Source: an uncultured Bacteroidales bacterium
GTDB lineage: Bacteria; Bacteroidota; Bacteroidia; Bacteroidales; P3
Assembly (NCBI GenBank): GCA_947175635.1
Contig: CAMWNM010000004.1
Location: 34,131-98,130, forward strand
DNA length: 64,000 nucleotides
Direction: 5' to 3'
Shown one piece after another: positions 9,171-19,999 of this stretch. Below the pieces are notes generated by a model that had not been told where the DNA came from, did no database searches, and saw only the letters and a list, made by a program, of their open reading frames with translations. The stretch's first letter is position 1; every line of letters starts with the position of its first letter. The position numbers and the translations under genes were made by a program.

Positions 9171-12100
9171 TCATTGCGTAAACTTGTAGGTAACATTGAT
9201 CCCGCCCCGGCCATTGCTGTTGTAGTATTGATTGGCGATATAGGGCTTGTTGAGCGTCATATCGTAAAACAGCCGGACCGAAAGCTGCTGCGTGATTTCA
9301 TATTCGGCATACACGTTGATGGATGTAATCAGAGCGCCCTCGGAAGGCGTGTTGTACCTTTGATCGATCTTGCGCAAGAGCCGGATATTGTCCCGGATGC
9401 TGAAATCGCCTCTGAGCACGATATCGCTGCTGATACGGCGTTTGCCCGATCCGCCGCCTGAATTGACCTTGAAGCCCACGTTCTTGATACGGTAACCGGC
9501 CCCCACGATCCATTCGCGGGTACGCAACTCGGTGATCTGGTTGTTCACGAAACTCAGTCCTATCTGACGGCTTTGCCGGTATTCGAAGTTAAAGGAAAGG
9601 TCGTTGACAAAGGTCATGCTGAGTTTGATAAGGGGGGAGAACTGTTCGCTCAACATAATCCCGTCCATCACATAACGGGAACGGAAGTTTTCGTTCTCGT
9701 CCAGATTCTGCAGAAAGTCCGCCACATCTTTGTAAAGCAGGTTGTTGCTATAGGACCCCACGCTATAAGAGGATGTGTAGGCATGAGAGATGGAAAAATT
9801 CTTGAACACCTTCCGCATGGCTTTGATCTTGGTAAGCCCCGAATAGGTTACCGACCAGTTGGGCATCGGGAACTTATCGAAGGCCGAAAGCGAAACCTTC
9901 TGCGGATCCCGCCCCGTGTAAGCGGCAATCAAAGCGGGAAGCAGCACATCCGGATTGGAAGAATTGTAACCTTGCGGGAAATAGCCGCCGGCCACCGTAT
10001 CGTACACATATACGGAAGGATCATAACCGGGCGTCTTGTTGTCTTGCGCCAGACGTTCGGCTATCACGATACGGTTGTCGAGAAAGGCCTGATAGGTTTT
10101 GTCGAAATAATCCTTGTCGTACTGCCGGAAAGCGGTTCCTATCATCACGTTGGTAACCGTATAGCTTCCGGTCATGATCGGGTTGGTCTCGAAGAAATCT
10201 CCGTATTGGCTGTTGTAGGTATAGTAGGAAGAATTGTTTTCCACCTTGCTGTAGCCGAAATTCACCGTGACGCGGAAATCGTTGAATGGTTCAAGCGATA
10301 CTTGGGCGGTAACATTTTCGGTAAACATCTTGTAATACGGCTGCGTAAGCAGACTGTCGGTAGAAAGCCAGCCGTTCAGGGCCGCCCGCCGACGGATGTC
10401 GGCTTGCGAACCGAACAAGGCGAATCCCGCTCCGGGCGCATCATGGGAAAAGTTTATCCCGAAAAGATCCGGCTCCGGCATAAAACCGGGCAGCGAGGTA
10501 CCCTGATTACGGGTCCAGCTGATATTGGCATCGCGCACCATCATCAAGAAACGCAAGGCTCCCTTATAGAAAGTCTGCCAGCCCCGGCCTTTCTCTTTTT
10601 CTTCCTCCTGCGTCTGCCGTCCCATCACCGTATTGCTCCGCGTGTTACGGCCCTTGCGCCGGTTGGCTTCGTTTATCTTCTTCAGGAACGGCACCTTGTT
10701 GTACAGACCCACCAGATTCGCCGAACCGTTGGCCGAAATGTCCATCGAGTTCGAAATCGTGTTTCCCAGCCGCGCCTGCGTGGCCAAAGCGCCACCCTCC
10801 CAACGGTACAGGGCATTGTAGGCCGCACTTCCCTCAATCCAGTCGAAAATGGGTATCTTGTTGATGGGCAATGTGTAGGTAGCCCCCACATTCTGGTCGT
10901 AGTTGGTTTTCCGGCCGCCTTGGATGAAACTCCGCCATACCGAATCCCGTTTGTCGGCGGTATTGATGCGGCCCGGAGGTTCGTTCAGATAGGAATTGGC
11001 GTTGGCCGAATAATTGAAGCTGAGCGATTTGGTAATATCGTAGCGGAAATTGTAATTGCGGTTCCAATCGAAACGCTTGTAGCTTGTGGCCGGCATCACG
11101 ATATCCCAATCGGCGTTTTTGTTGCGCATCTTGCTTTCCGAATATTCGCGTTCCAGATCCATGTTGAACGAGAACATATTGGGTATATAGTTCACATTGA
11201 AATCCGTGATGATCGCCGCCCACGGACTGGAGGCCATTTTGGTTTTTTCCAACGGTACAAAGAACTTGGATGCCGTGGAATAATCGTATCCGAAACCGCC
11301 CCGGTGCGTTACCTGATCATCGTATTCCATATCCTCGTCGCGATGTTTCACGCTGGAGTAGGCATAGGAGAAATTGAAGTTCTCGATATCCCAGAACTGC
11401 GGCATCTTCTCGGCATTGGTACGTTCCTTGCGCACGTTCATCAAGTTCACGTTCTGACGGATGGTGTAATCCTGAATCTGTTTCTTGAACGCTTTTTTCT
11501 CTTCCTTGGTCTGCAGGTTCTGCAATTCGTGCTTGGTCTTTACGTCCGGATCGAGCGGATTGTATTTGGGATCACTCACGGTAGTGGACAAATCGTAGTG
11601 TACGGGCAATTTAACACCGGCTTTCTCGGGCAGGAAACGTCCCATTTCCAAATCCACGGCTATATCGTAAGAGCCGGTATTGCTTTGGGAAAGTTCGGTA
11701 AGCTTCTGCTCCAACTGTCCGAAATTGGCCTGCGTATAGGAACCGGCTACCGAAATGGAGCCTACATCGCCCAAGGTAAGCCGTGCACGTGCCATGGCCG
11801 CCACCCCGCCCTCTTTCTTAAACTCATTGAGACTGAATTCGTTTATCCAGACTTCCACGTTCTTGGCCCGTCCGTCATCCGAGTCGCCTTGCCGTTTCTT
11901 TGGATTGCGCAGACCTATCGTGATACATTTCACCGCGCTGATGGAGGGCGTACCTTTGATGGAGTACACAGCCTTGCCTATCTGCTCGGAATACACGGCA
12001 GTATAAGACGTGGTACCCTGTTCGCGCATCAACTGGTTCCGCCTTTCCTTCACGCCCACCAACTGGCTCAAGTCTATTTCGACCTTGTTGGCTTCCGGCC

Positions 12101-15100
12101 ACACCAACTCCCTCGCGCTCTGCCCCCATTCGGTATAACTGAGCGGTATCTCATATTCGTAAAAATTGGTGATGTTGTCGGCCCCCAGACGAACGAAAAG
12201 GGTAACGTCTCCATCCACGGCATTGTCCAATTCGTTCACCTTTTCCATGTGCACGAACATCTCCACCTTCTTGAACTGCCGCATGTCGTAAGAGGTGTTC
12301 TTATAGATTCCGCGGGCATCGCCGTCGGCCAGATTGGTTACCCGCAGACTCAACGACTGTTCGTTCATCTCCACATTATTCTGCGCCGAAGGATCGAGCA
12401 TACGTTCGATACCCGGAGGCAATACATAGCGGATAGGCGTGCGCTGGCCGTTTTCCTCCACATTGACCGTAGATACCTCAAATGTGGTTTCACCCGATCC
12501 TGACACGTATTCACCATCCTCCAGAAGCGAATTCTCGTACTTACGCCAATCGGAACGCACCAAATCGAGCGAAGCGAAACGCAGAATCACCGGTTCCTTA
12601 AATCCCTTGAGGAACATACGCAGAAAACGCACAGATTGCAGGTTCTGCATCTGCCCCACCACCCGGCTCGGCTCCTTTACCGGCACTTTAAACTGATACC
12701 ATTTCACCCGCTCGGTATTGTTGTTGCTCAGCTTCACGCTGGCCTCATACATATCGGTGATAAAGTTTTCCCCCACCCTCATATGCTCGGGATCGAGCTG
12801 TATCTCGTATTGGTAGTAGTTTTCGGCTTCGTTGAGCGTATTGTCTTCGCTGATGTCTTCGGTATTGGGATAATTGCTCTGCTGGGTAGGATAACTTTCG
12901 GGATTGTCGGCATTGGAGGGAGAGTTGCCCTCGGGATTGTTGTAGTATTTGTAGCGGTCGGCGATTTTGTTGGACGAATGCTGCACGGTATCCCAGAAAC
13001 CCCGGCGGAAGTAAAAATAGTCGTCGGAAGCCGGGTCGTTGTAGAGTTTGCGGTAAGCCTCCGAATTCTGCCCCGCGATCTGCCCCATTTCGTTGAGGAA
13101 AGTGGCGAAGAACGCCCTTTCGTCCGTACTCGAAAGCCCGTCAAGCCCCACGTCCTGATATTTCCGCGAGGCGGGGTCGTTGTCGAAACTGTTTACGATT
13201 GCCTGAATGGAAGGCACGCGTCCCCATTGGGTCTCATCCACATTCTCCACCACAGCCGATGTGGGCAGACCGTTCTCGAAAGACTTACGTCCGTCGCGCA
13301 ATACATCTTCGGATATATCGCCCAGATTGAAATACAGCTTACCGCCCGAATGCATCGGATTGCCGTTTGTGCCGTCCATATCGATAAAGGGATCCATCAC
13401 CCAGAACTCTATGTATTCCACATTGGCGGCTTCAAAATCGGTGTTGCTCATCTTACGCATGACCCCGCCCCAACGGCTTTCGGGCTCCTTCAGGCTTCCG
13501 TCCGGATTGGCACCGGCCGTTACCGCGGTGGGTAAAGCATCGTAGTTGTACGGTCCGCGTTCGGATGGATAGAAAGCAAGATTGAGCACCGTCAAGGCCT
13601 GGGCTTCGCTGGAAGAAAGCTGACGTCCGGGAAAAACCTCGTTTACCAGCACCCGGCGGGAATAATGGTTGGACAGATCTTCCTTGGTAATGTTACCCGG
13701 ACGGGCACTGCTGTAAAAGATGGGATCGATGGTGTACCAGGCCAGCTTGGCGCGGTTCCGCCCCGTGATGGTGGTAGAGGCGTATCCGTCGGCCGACTCG
13801 GGGAACAAATCATTTTGCTTCTGCGGCGTGCTGGCCAGATACCACGAATAAGGTTCCTTGAGATTGATCGTGCTCTTGCTGCTCTCGAAATCATCGATAT
13901 AGGTTGTACCCGATTTACCGATGGCGCGGGAATGTCCCGGCAGGAAATGGGCGAATTCCCCGTACAGGCTGATACGGGAAGCGGCCTTGCTGTCTTCAAA
14001 AGGCAGTATGGCGTCCACCGCCTTGGTAAGCCAACGGCTTTCGCGGTCGTATGAGGCATCGAAACCGTATATGGTATTGGATATAGGCTCTTCGCCGTAA
14101 TTTACCTTTTGCGTAAGCGAACTTTGGCGGAGGTTCATCAACGTACCGCCCACATAGAAATGCTCATCGAAGAAATGTTCCACCCGCAAGCCCATCATCC
14201 GTTTGGTGAGCAGACTGTTCGACATGCTTTCAGTCTTGATGTCGATAGGCACGCCTGAATTCAACACCCCCTGATTGATGATCTGCACGATACCGGAAGC
14301 ATAGTTCACCGTATAGTCCTGATTCTCCACCAACGGGGTGTTGCCGGCCATCACCTTTACCGAACCTTCGGGCAGATTGTAAGCGCCCAAGCTGATCTCG
14401 CTACCGCCCGAAGACTGGTAGCTGCCCACAAACGAATACTTGTTCTTTTCGCTGTATTGCTGCGCTTCCGTTTTGGTCTTGCGGTAGAGTTCGTCGAAGC
14501 GGTACTTGGCCGCCTGCACGCTGTCTCCGCCGAACATTTCCACCAAGTCCTTCCCGAAAGGTTCCGGCCATGGCAGATACACCAGTCCCTTGTCGGCCTG
14601 TATGTAGCCCGCACCCGTGGCCGCCCCGTCCAGATAGTCGAAAAGTCCGTCCGGATTCCGGTTCTGCCGGGTATCGAGATTATCCACGCCAAAAACCTGT
14701 ATCAGCGGAACACCGCTTCTCGGACCGTCGGTAAAATAGCCGCTGGGCACCCCGCGTTCATTGCCCGAATACATGATATTGAAACGGAATTTGTCGCCGC
14801 TCAACTGGTAGGTGTTGAGCGAATACACGTTCTTCATCATCAGGTCCCAGAGCGGAAGCTCGGTATTGAGAACCGAAGATTTAAGCAATTTCACTATCAA
14901 CACCTGCGGGTCGTTGATACCCTGGTCGGAAAATTCCCCCACCTGATACACCGCCGTATCGCCCACTATCTGGTACTGGAAGGCCACGGCCAACACCTGA
15001 TCGCTGCTTAAGGACTGATTGAGCGTGATGAAACCCAGACGCGGGTTGTACGTATACTCGGAGGCGTCCAATCTACGGGCGCTTTCCACTTTCTCGAACT

Positions 15101-16466
15101 CCTGTCCGTTGGTGATGCCCCTTCCTGTCAGATACTGCCCCACCGAATTGAGATTCCGCAAACTTCCCTTCGGATAAACCTGCAAAAGGTTGTTCGATCT
15201 GTTTTGATCGGGATAACGCACCGTAGGGTAAGCGGTCAGATTCTTATCCATCGGCTTACTTTCGCCCAAATCGGTAAAGGCCACGATATTCCTGTTGTTC
15301 TGCACCGGAGAGCCGATGTTGGTAACCCAAACTTCTATTTTGGTGATATTCAGACGGCTGTTCACCAAAGGCAGTTCAGCCAAGGCTTCATGATAATGCT
15401 CGCGGAAATACTGGGCGATGAAAAAGTGACGATTCTCTTCGTAATCGTCTGCGTGAATATCGAAATCGGTGCTCTGCGCCCCGCCTTCGATGCGGATGCT
15501 GGTGCTTTCGGAACGTTGTTCGGAGAAAACACCGGTGATAAAGGTTTTGCCGAATTGCAAGCGGGCCTTCAAACCAAAAAGTTCCTGCACCCCGCTGATC
15601 AAGGTGGTGTTGAGCGGAAAATCGATATTGCCCGCGCTGATGGTCTTTACAATCTCATCTTCCTTGCCTTCGTATTCGAGCTTGAATTTGTTGTCGAACT
15701 GAAACAAAGCCTCGGTATTATGGCTGATGTTGAATTTGAGGCGGTCGGCGATGGTGGCCGTAAGGTTGATGTTGATATCGGAAGAAAAGTCGAAGTTGAA
15801 GGTTTTGCGGTGCTTGATATCCAGAGAGGGATCGTCGCGCCGGGTTCCCACCAAGGCGAAATCAAGCCCGATGGAACCGTTGAGATCGAACTTGATAAGG
15901 TCCTTGCCCAGTTTGTCGTCCAAAAAATCCAGATTGAGGTTCAATCCGGGAATCAGGCCACCCAGACCCGAAGAGGTGGTGGGGGTGTAGTCGGCTTTGG
16001 TTTTCCAGTAGTCCCGAATGGCCTTTTCGTTGTTGTACCTGAGATACTCGGCCATGGTCATGGTGCGCGAGGACAGCACCAGTTCGCCCAGTCTGCGGGT
16101 CAGAACATATTCGCCCGTGACAGGATCGAACGCAGCCTCCTCCACGATGTTGTCTTTGATGTAAAGGCTCTTGTCGGCAGGCAAGTCTTCATGGGGAGCG
16201 GTCTGCGGGATGGGATAGCGCAAGGAATCGTTATCGGCCGTTTCAAGATCAACCGCATACGGCACTTCCAGGCTGTTCCGGGATGCCGCCGCACCGTAAT
16301 AAGCCTTGTAAAGCATTCCCGCCACACCGGGCATATCCTCCCAACTCGGCGGCATGGGAATCCCTGTCCGGCAAACCGGTACGCTTGCATACGACAAACT
16401 CACCCCCGCAGCGAGAATCCACGCTCCGAGTACGGTCAATATGCTACAAAACCAATACTTCCACAT
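9171..16466 (-). CDS. sprA: Cell surface protein SprA (type IX secretion translocon)
   Basis: 2431-aa ORF with signal peptide; SprA-like segments such as YIDDFESSKSTINLKEPYSWYLASTP, FEAANVEYIEFWVMDPF and GKLYFNLGDISEDVL; aromatic-ended C-terminus (YKFTQ); flanked by ruvA and gcvH as in many Bacteroidota. Confidence 0.95.
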   Translation of the reverse strand: MWKYWFCSILTVLGAWILAAGVSLSYASVPVCRTGIPMPPSWEDMPGVAGMLYKAYYGAAASRNSLEVPYAVDLETADNDSLRYPIPQTAPHEDLPADKSLYIKDNIVEEAAFDPVTGEYVLTRRLGELVLSSRTMTMAEYLRYNNEKAIRDYWKTKADYTPTTSSGLGGLIPGLNLNLDFLDDKLGKDLIKFDLNGSIGLDFALVGTRRDDPSLDIKHRKTFNFDFSSDININLTATIADRLKFNISHNTEALFQFDNKFKLEYEGKEDEIVKTISAGNIDFPLNTTLISGVQELFGLKARLQFGKTFITGVFSEQRSESTSIRIEGGAQSTDFDIHADDYEENRHFFIAQYFREHYHEALAELPLVNSRLNITKIEVWVTNIGSPVQNNRNIVAFTDLGESKPMDKNLTAYPTVRYPDQNRSNNLLQVYPKGSLRNLNSVGQYLTGRGITNGQEFEKVESARRLDASEYTYNPRLGFITLNQSLSSDQVLAVAFQYQIVGDTAVYQVGEFSDQGINDPQVLIVKLLKSSVLNTELPLWDLMMKNVYSLNTYQLSGDKFRFNIMYSGNERGVPSGYFTDGPRSGVPLIQVFGVDNLDTRQNRNPDGLFDYLDGAATGAGYIQADKGLVYLPWPEPFGKDLVEMFGGDSVQAAKYRFDELYRKTKTEAQQYSEKNKYSFVGSYQSSGGSEISLGAYNLPEGSVKVMAGNTPLVENQDYTVNYASGIVQIINQGVLNSGVPIDIKTESMSNSLLTKRMMGLRVEHFFDEHFYVGGTLMNLRQSSLTQKVNYGEEPISNTIYGFDASYDRESRWLTKAVDAILPFEDSKAASRISLYGEFAHFLPGHSRAIGKSGTTYIDDFESSKSTINLKEPYSWYLASTPQKQNDLFPESADGYASTTITGRNRAKLAWYTIDPIFYSSARPGNITKEDLSNHYSRRVLVNEVFPGRQLSSSEAQALTVLNLAFYPSERGPYNYDALPTAVTAGANPDGSLKEPESRWGGVMRKMSNTDFEAANVEYIEFWVMDPFIDMDGTNGNPMHSGGKLYFNLGDISEDVLRDGRKSFENGLPTSAVVENVDETQWGRVPSIQAIVNSFDNDPASRKYQDVGLDGLSSTDERAFFATFLNEMGQIAGQNSEAYRKLYNDPASDDYFYFRRGFWDTVQHSSNKIADRYKYYNNPEGNSPSNADNPESYPTQQSNYPNTEDISEDNTLNEAENYYQYEIQLDPEHMRVGENFITDMYEASVKLSNNNTERVKWYQFKVPVKEPSRVVGQMQNLQSVRFLRMFLKGFKEPVILRFASLDLVRSDWRKYENSLLEDGEYVSGSGETTFEVSTVNVEENGQRTPIRYVLPPGIERMLDPSAQNNVEMNEQSLSLRVTNLADGDARGIYKNTSYDMRQFKKVEMFVHMEKVNELDNAVDGDVTLFVRLGADNITNFYEYEIPLSYTEWGQSARELVWPEANKVEIDLSQLVGVKERRNQLMREQGTTSYTAVYSEQIGKAVYSIKGTPSISAVKCITIGLRNPKKRQGDSDDGRAKNVEVWINEFSLNEFKKEGGVAAMARARLTLGDVGSISVAGSYTQANFGQLEQKLTELSQSNTGSYDIAVDLEMGRFLPEKAGVKLPVHYDLSTTVSDPKYNPLDPDVKTKHELQNLQTKEEKKAFKKQIQDYTIRQNVNLMNVRKERTNAEKMPQFWDIENFNFSYAYSSVKHRDEDMEYDDQVTHRGGFGYDYSTASKFFVPLEKTKMASSPWAAIITDFNVNYIPNMFSFNMDLEREYSESKMRNKNADWDIVMPATSYKRFDWNRNYNFRYDITKSLSFNYSANANSYLNEPPGRINTADKRDSVWRSFIQGGRKTNYDQNVGATYTLPINKIPIFDWIEGSAAYNALYRWEGGALATQARLGNTISNSMDISANGSANLVGLYNKVPFLKKINEANRRKGRNTRSNTVMGRQTQEEEKEKGRGWQTFYKGALRFLMMVRDANISWTRNQGTSLPGFMPEPDLFGINFSHDAPGAGFALFGSQADIRRRAALNGWLSTDSLLTQPYYKMFTENVTAQVSLEPFNDFRVTVNFGYSKVENNSSYYTYNSQYGDFFETNPIMTGSYTVTNVMIGTAFRQYDKDYFDKTYQAFLDNRIVIAERLAQDNKTPGYDPSVYVYDTVAGGYFPQGYNSSNPDVLLPALIAAYTGRDPQKVSLSAFDKFPMPNWSVTYSGLTKIKAMRKVFKNFSISHAYTSSYSVGSYSNNLLYKDVADFLQNLDENENFRSRYVMDGIMLSEQFSPLIKLSMTFVNDLSFNFEYRQSRQIGLSFVNNQITELRTREWIVGAGYRIKNVGFKVNSGGGSGKRRISSDIVLRGDFSIRDNIRLLRKIDQRYNTPSEGALITSINVYAEYEITQQLSVRLFYDMTLNKPYIANQYYNSNGRGGINVTYKFTQ

Positions 16467-16490
16467 AACCGCAATTTCAAAAAGTCGGTT

Positions 16491-17078
16491 TTACAGCATC
16501 CGCAAAGCTTGTTTGATTAAATCCTCCGTGCTCAAATCGGGTAATTTCGCCAAAAGGCCATCCACGGTCTTTTCCGCGGCATTCTTGGCAAAACCCAGCG
16601 TCACAAGCGCCGATACGGCTTCATCCCGTTCGGGACGGAGCTGGGGCAAGAGAGAGGAAGAAGCCGAAACCACTTCCATTTTGGCTATTCTGTCGCGCAA
16701 ATCCACAATGATACGTTGCGCTGTCTTAAGGCCTATTCCCTTTACCGACTGCACTTTCTTTACATCGCCGTCGAGAATGGAACGGACGGCAATTTCCGGA
16801 CCGAGCGTGGAGATAATCATACGGGCCGTATTCGCCCCCACACCCGAAACGGAAATAAGTTGCAGGAAAAGTTCCTTTTCCGTTTTGTCGGCAAAACCAA
16901 ACAAGAGCAGCGCGTCTTCGCGCACCGCCTGATACACCCAAAGCCTTACCGTCTGCTTGTCTTTGATCTGGGTGTAAGTGTGAAGCGATATGTGTATCTC
17001 GTACCCGACCCCTCCGCAATCCACCGTTACACATGCCGGATTTTGCTCCGTCAGCTTCCCTTCTATATATGCGTACAT
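16491..17078 (-). CDS. ruvA: Holliday junction branch migration protein RuvA
   Basis: MYAYIEGKLTEQNPACVTVDCGGVGYEIHISLHTY, LISVSGVGANTARMIIS, VKGIGLKTAQRIIVDLRDR. Confidence 0.95.
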   Translation of the reverse strand: MYAYIEGKLTEQNPACVTVDCGGVGYEIHISLHTYTQIKDKQTVRLWVYQAVREDALLLFGFADKTEKELFLQLISVSGVGANTARMIISTLGPEIAVRSILDGDVKKVQSVKGIGLKTAQRIIVDLRDRIAKMEVVSASSSLLPQLRPERDEAVSALVTLGFAKNAAEKTVDGLLAKLPDLSTEDLIKQALRML

Positions 17079-17247
17079 GCCTTCTTTTGCAAAAAAATCC
17101 AACAAATGTAACGGATTATCCCCATATATGCAACCCCAAGGCCCCACAAAAGCATATCTGCCGCCCTACACACGGCATTTTCAGCGCCTTATTTTCTGTC
17201 AAACGGCAAAAAGCCCGGCTTTCCTTCAAGCTTTAACTTATCTTTTG

Positions 17248-17255
17248 TATCTTTG
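17248..17255 (+). promoter_or_regulatory. Bacteroidota -7 box (TATCTTTG) for ftsK
   Basis: tatctttg about 36 nt upstream of the ftsK start. Confidence 0.4.
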
Positions 17256-17290
17256 TAGTTTGGCCTTTAACCATTCCATTGTCGCCTACA

Positions 17291-19993
17291 ATGTCGAAAA
17301 ACAAAAGAAGACTCCCGCCCCCCGAGCCGGAACCGGAAACAACGCCGGCCGGACTTGCCCAAGAGGAAACCTCCGGGAATACGGAACCCGATACCGATTC
17401 GGAAGATCCGTTTTTTCGGGAAGAGTCCTCACTTGCGGGACGCATCAAAAGCGCGGTATCAGCGCTTCCTTCCGACAAAACCCGCCGTATAACAGGATTT
17501 TTATGCCTGTTTGCCGGCCTTTTCTGCGCCATAGCCTTTATCTCCCACCTGCTCGTATGGTGGAAAGATTACGACAAGCTCCTACCCATGCTTGCCGACG
17601 GTCCTTTCCGCAACGCGGATTTGCAACTCTACAACCGCGGCGGCAGCTTAGGGGCATGGCTGGCATTCCAGTTCATCAACCGGGGTTTCGGCATCGCCTC
17701 CCTCCTTTTTCCCTTTCTTCTCATCGCGCTCTCCCTGCAACTTCTCAACCTTAAGAAATTCAATTGGTTAGGAATGTCGCTCCGCTCGCTTTTCTTCCTC
17801 GTATGGGTTTCCATCCTCTCCGGATGTCTTTTCAGAAGCGGCCGCGCCTGCATTATCGGCGGTTCAGCCGGATTTCACGCAAGCCGCTATATGGAGGGAC
17901 TTTTAGGCATATTGGGGCTTTGGGGGCTGCTTTTATGCACCTTGATCTGCTATCTGATCCTCAACTACAATTTCCGCCACCTTCATTTTTCGTTGCGCAA
18001 ACCCATGCCGGCGCCCTTTGCGCAGAACAAGGCCGGCAAACCGGAAACGGCTTCCGACGCACACGCCGCCCAATCGGCTTCACCTCTGCCCGACAACGAG
18101 GCAAACAATGAAAACGAAATACCCGGCGGGGAGGGCATGACAGTCAGCCTCCGGGTCAAATTGCAGGAAAACGAAGAAACTCCGCCCGAAAAACCGGACG
18201 GAGCATCACCTGAGAGACAGATTTTCACCTTGGACATTGCCGACTCGCCTGAAGAAACCGCCTTCGCCGCGCCCTCTGTCTCAGCAATTCCTGTAGCAAC
18301 AACAGTATCTGAAGCGGCCGCCGCTTCAGCTGAAACCGCCCTTCCTGTGTCCGAAGACCCGCAAACGCCGGCGGAACAGGATGTGGCGGAAATGAAAATC
18401 GTAGATACCCGTACCCTGCCTGAAAACAGACCTACCGTTCCGCCGCCCACGCATTTGGGCATCGATACGCCGTTTGATCCGCGTTTGGAACTTTCCCAAT
18501 ACCGGATGCCCGGCATCGACCTGCTGGCCGACTTCGGCGACCAGTCGCAGAAGATACAGGACATGAACGAGGAACTGCTGGCCAATAAGAAGCGGATTGT
18601 GGACACCCTGCAGAACTACGGCATCGGCATCAGTCAGATTTCAGCCACCATCGGTCCGACGGTTACGCTCTACGAAATAGTGCCGGCTCCGGGTATCCGC
18701 ATCAGTAAGATCAAGAACCTCGAAGACGATATCGCGCTCAGCCTCTCCGCGCTCGGCATCCGTATCATCGCCCCGATTCCGGGCAAAGGCACCATCGGTA
18801 TCGAAGTGCCCAACAGCAAAAAGCAGATCGTGCCGATGCGCGACATGATTACCTGCGGAAAATTCCGCAACAAAGACTTCGCCCTGCCTATCGCCCTGGG
18901 AAAAACCATTTCCAACGAAGAGTATGTAACCGACCTTGCCAAAATGCCGCATCTTCTGGTGGCCGGCGCCACCGGACAAGGTAAATCGGTGGGGCTGAAC
19001 GCCATCATCGCCTCCCTGCTCTACTCCAAGCATCCCTCCGAACTCAAATTCGTGATGGTGGATCCCAAAAAGGTGGAATTAAGCCTCTTCAACAAGATAG
19101 AGAACCATTTTCTGGCCAAACTCGCCGATTGCGAAGACGAATCTCCCGTCATCACCGATACCCGCAAGGTTGTGCGCACCCTCAATTCGCTCTGTATCGA
19201 AATGGACAACCGTTATGATCTGCTTAAAGAAGCGGGCGCGCGCAATATCAAGGAATACAATCAGAAATTCATCAACCGCCAGCTCAATCCCGAAAACGGA
19301 CATAAGTTCCTGCCCTATATCGTGCTGATTATCGATGAATTCGCCGACCTCATCATGACCGCCGGCCGTGAAGTGGAACAGCCTATCGCCCGTCTGGCGC
19401 AGTTGGCCCGTGCCATCGGCATCCATCTGGTCATCGCCACCCAACGGCCCTCGGTCAATATCATCACAGGGCTTATCAAAGCCAATTTCCCGGCACGGAT
19501 CGCTTTCAAGGTGAGCCAAAAAATCGACTCCCGCACCATTCTCGACGCAGGCGGCGCCGACCAATTGATCGGACGCGGCGATATGCTGATTTCGGTAGGC
19601 GATGGCCTTACCCGCCTGCAATGTCCGTTCATCGACACCCCCGAAATTGAAAAGATTACCGATTTCATCAGCAACCAACACGGTTTCGGAAACGCTTATC
19701 TCCTGCCCGAATGTCCGGACGAAAACGAAGAAGGCGGAAAAGGCGATATCGGTTCCGATGAATATGATCCCTTGTTCCGGGAAGCGGCGCAGTTGGTGGT
19801 AAGTTCCCAACAGGGTTCCACCTCCATGCTGCAACGCAAGTTCAAACTGGGCTACAACCGGGCAGGACGTATCATGGACCAACTGGAAAACAGCGGCATC
19901 GTGGGCGGATTCGACGGCAGAAAGAACCGCGAGGTGAAAATAAAAGACACCGCCACGTTAGAACAGATGCTGAATGCTCTCTTACCCGATTGA
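17291..19993 (+). CDS. ftsK: DNA translocase FtsK/SpoIIIE
   Basis: 4-TM N-terminus, Walker A VAGATGQGKSVGLNAI, Walker B IVLIIDEFADLIMTAGREVE, C-terminal gamma winged-helix (STSMLQRKFKLGYNRAGRIMDQLENSGIVG). Confidence 0.96.
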   Translation: MSKNKRRLPPPEPEPETTPAGLAQEETSGNTEPDTDSEDPFFREESSLAGRIKSAVSALPSDKTRRITGFLCLFAGLFCAIAFISHLLVWWKDYDKLLPMLADGPFRNADLQLYNRGGSLGAWLAFQFINRGFGIASLLFPFLLIALSLQLLNLKKFNWLGMSLRSLFFLVWVSILSGCLFRSGRACIIGGSAGFHASRYMEGLLGILGLWGLLLCTLICYLILNYNFRHLHFSLRKPMPAPFAQNKAGKPETASDAHAAQSASPLPDNEANNENEIPGGEGMTVSLRVKLQENEETPPEKPDGASPERQIFTLDIADSPEETAFAAPSVSAIPVATTVSEAAAASAETALPVSEDPQTPAEQDVAEMKIVDTRTLPENRPTVPPPTHLGIDTPFDPRLELSQYRMPGIDLLADFGDQSQKIQDMNEELLANKKRIVDTLQNYGIGISQISATIGPTVTLYEIVPAPGIRISKIKNLEDDIALSLSALGIRIIAPIPGKGTIGIEVPNSKKQIVPMRDMITCGKFRNKDFALPIALGKTISNEEYVTDLAKMPHLLVAGATGQGKSVGLNAIIASLLYSKHPSELKFVMVDPKKVELSLFNKIENHFLAKLADCEDESPVITDTRKVVRTLNSLCIEMDNRYDLLKEAGARNIKEYNQKFINRQLNPENGHKFLPYIVLIIDEFADLIMTAGREVEQPIARLAQLARAIGIHLVIATQRPSVNIITGLIKANFPARIAFKVSQKIDSRTILDAGGADQLIGRGDMLISVGDGLTRLQCPFIDTPEIEKITDFISNQHGFGNAYLLPECPDENEEGGKGDIGSDEYDPLFREAAQLVVSSQQGSTSMLQRKFKLGYNRAGRIMDQLENSGIVGGFDGRKNREVKIKDTATLEQMLNALLPD

Positions 19994-19999
19994 TATATC

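Noticed and set aside
9573-12503. 976-aa ORF antisense to sprA
   Set aside because: Shadow ORF; sprA is supported across its full length.
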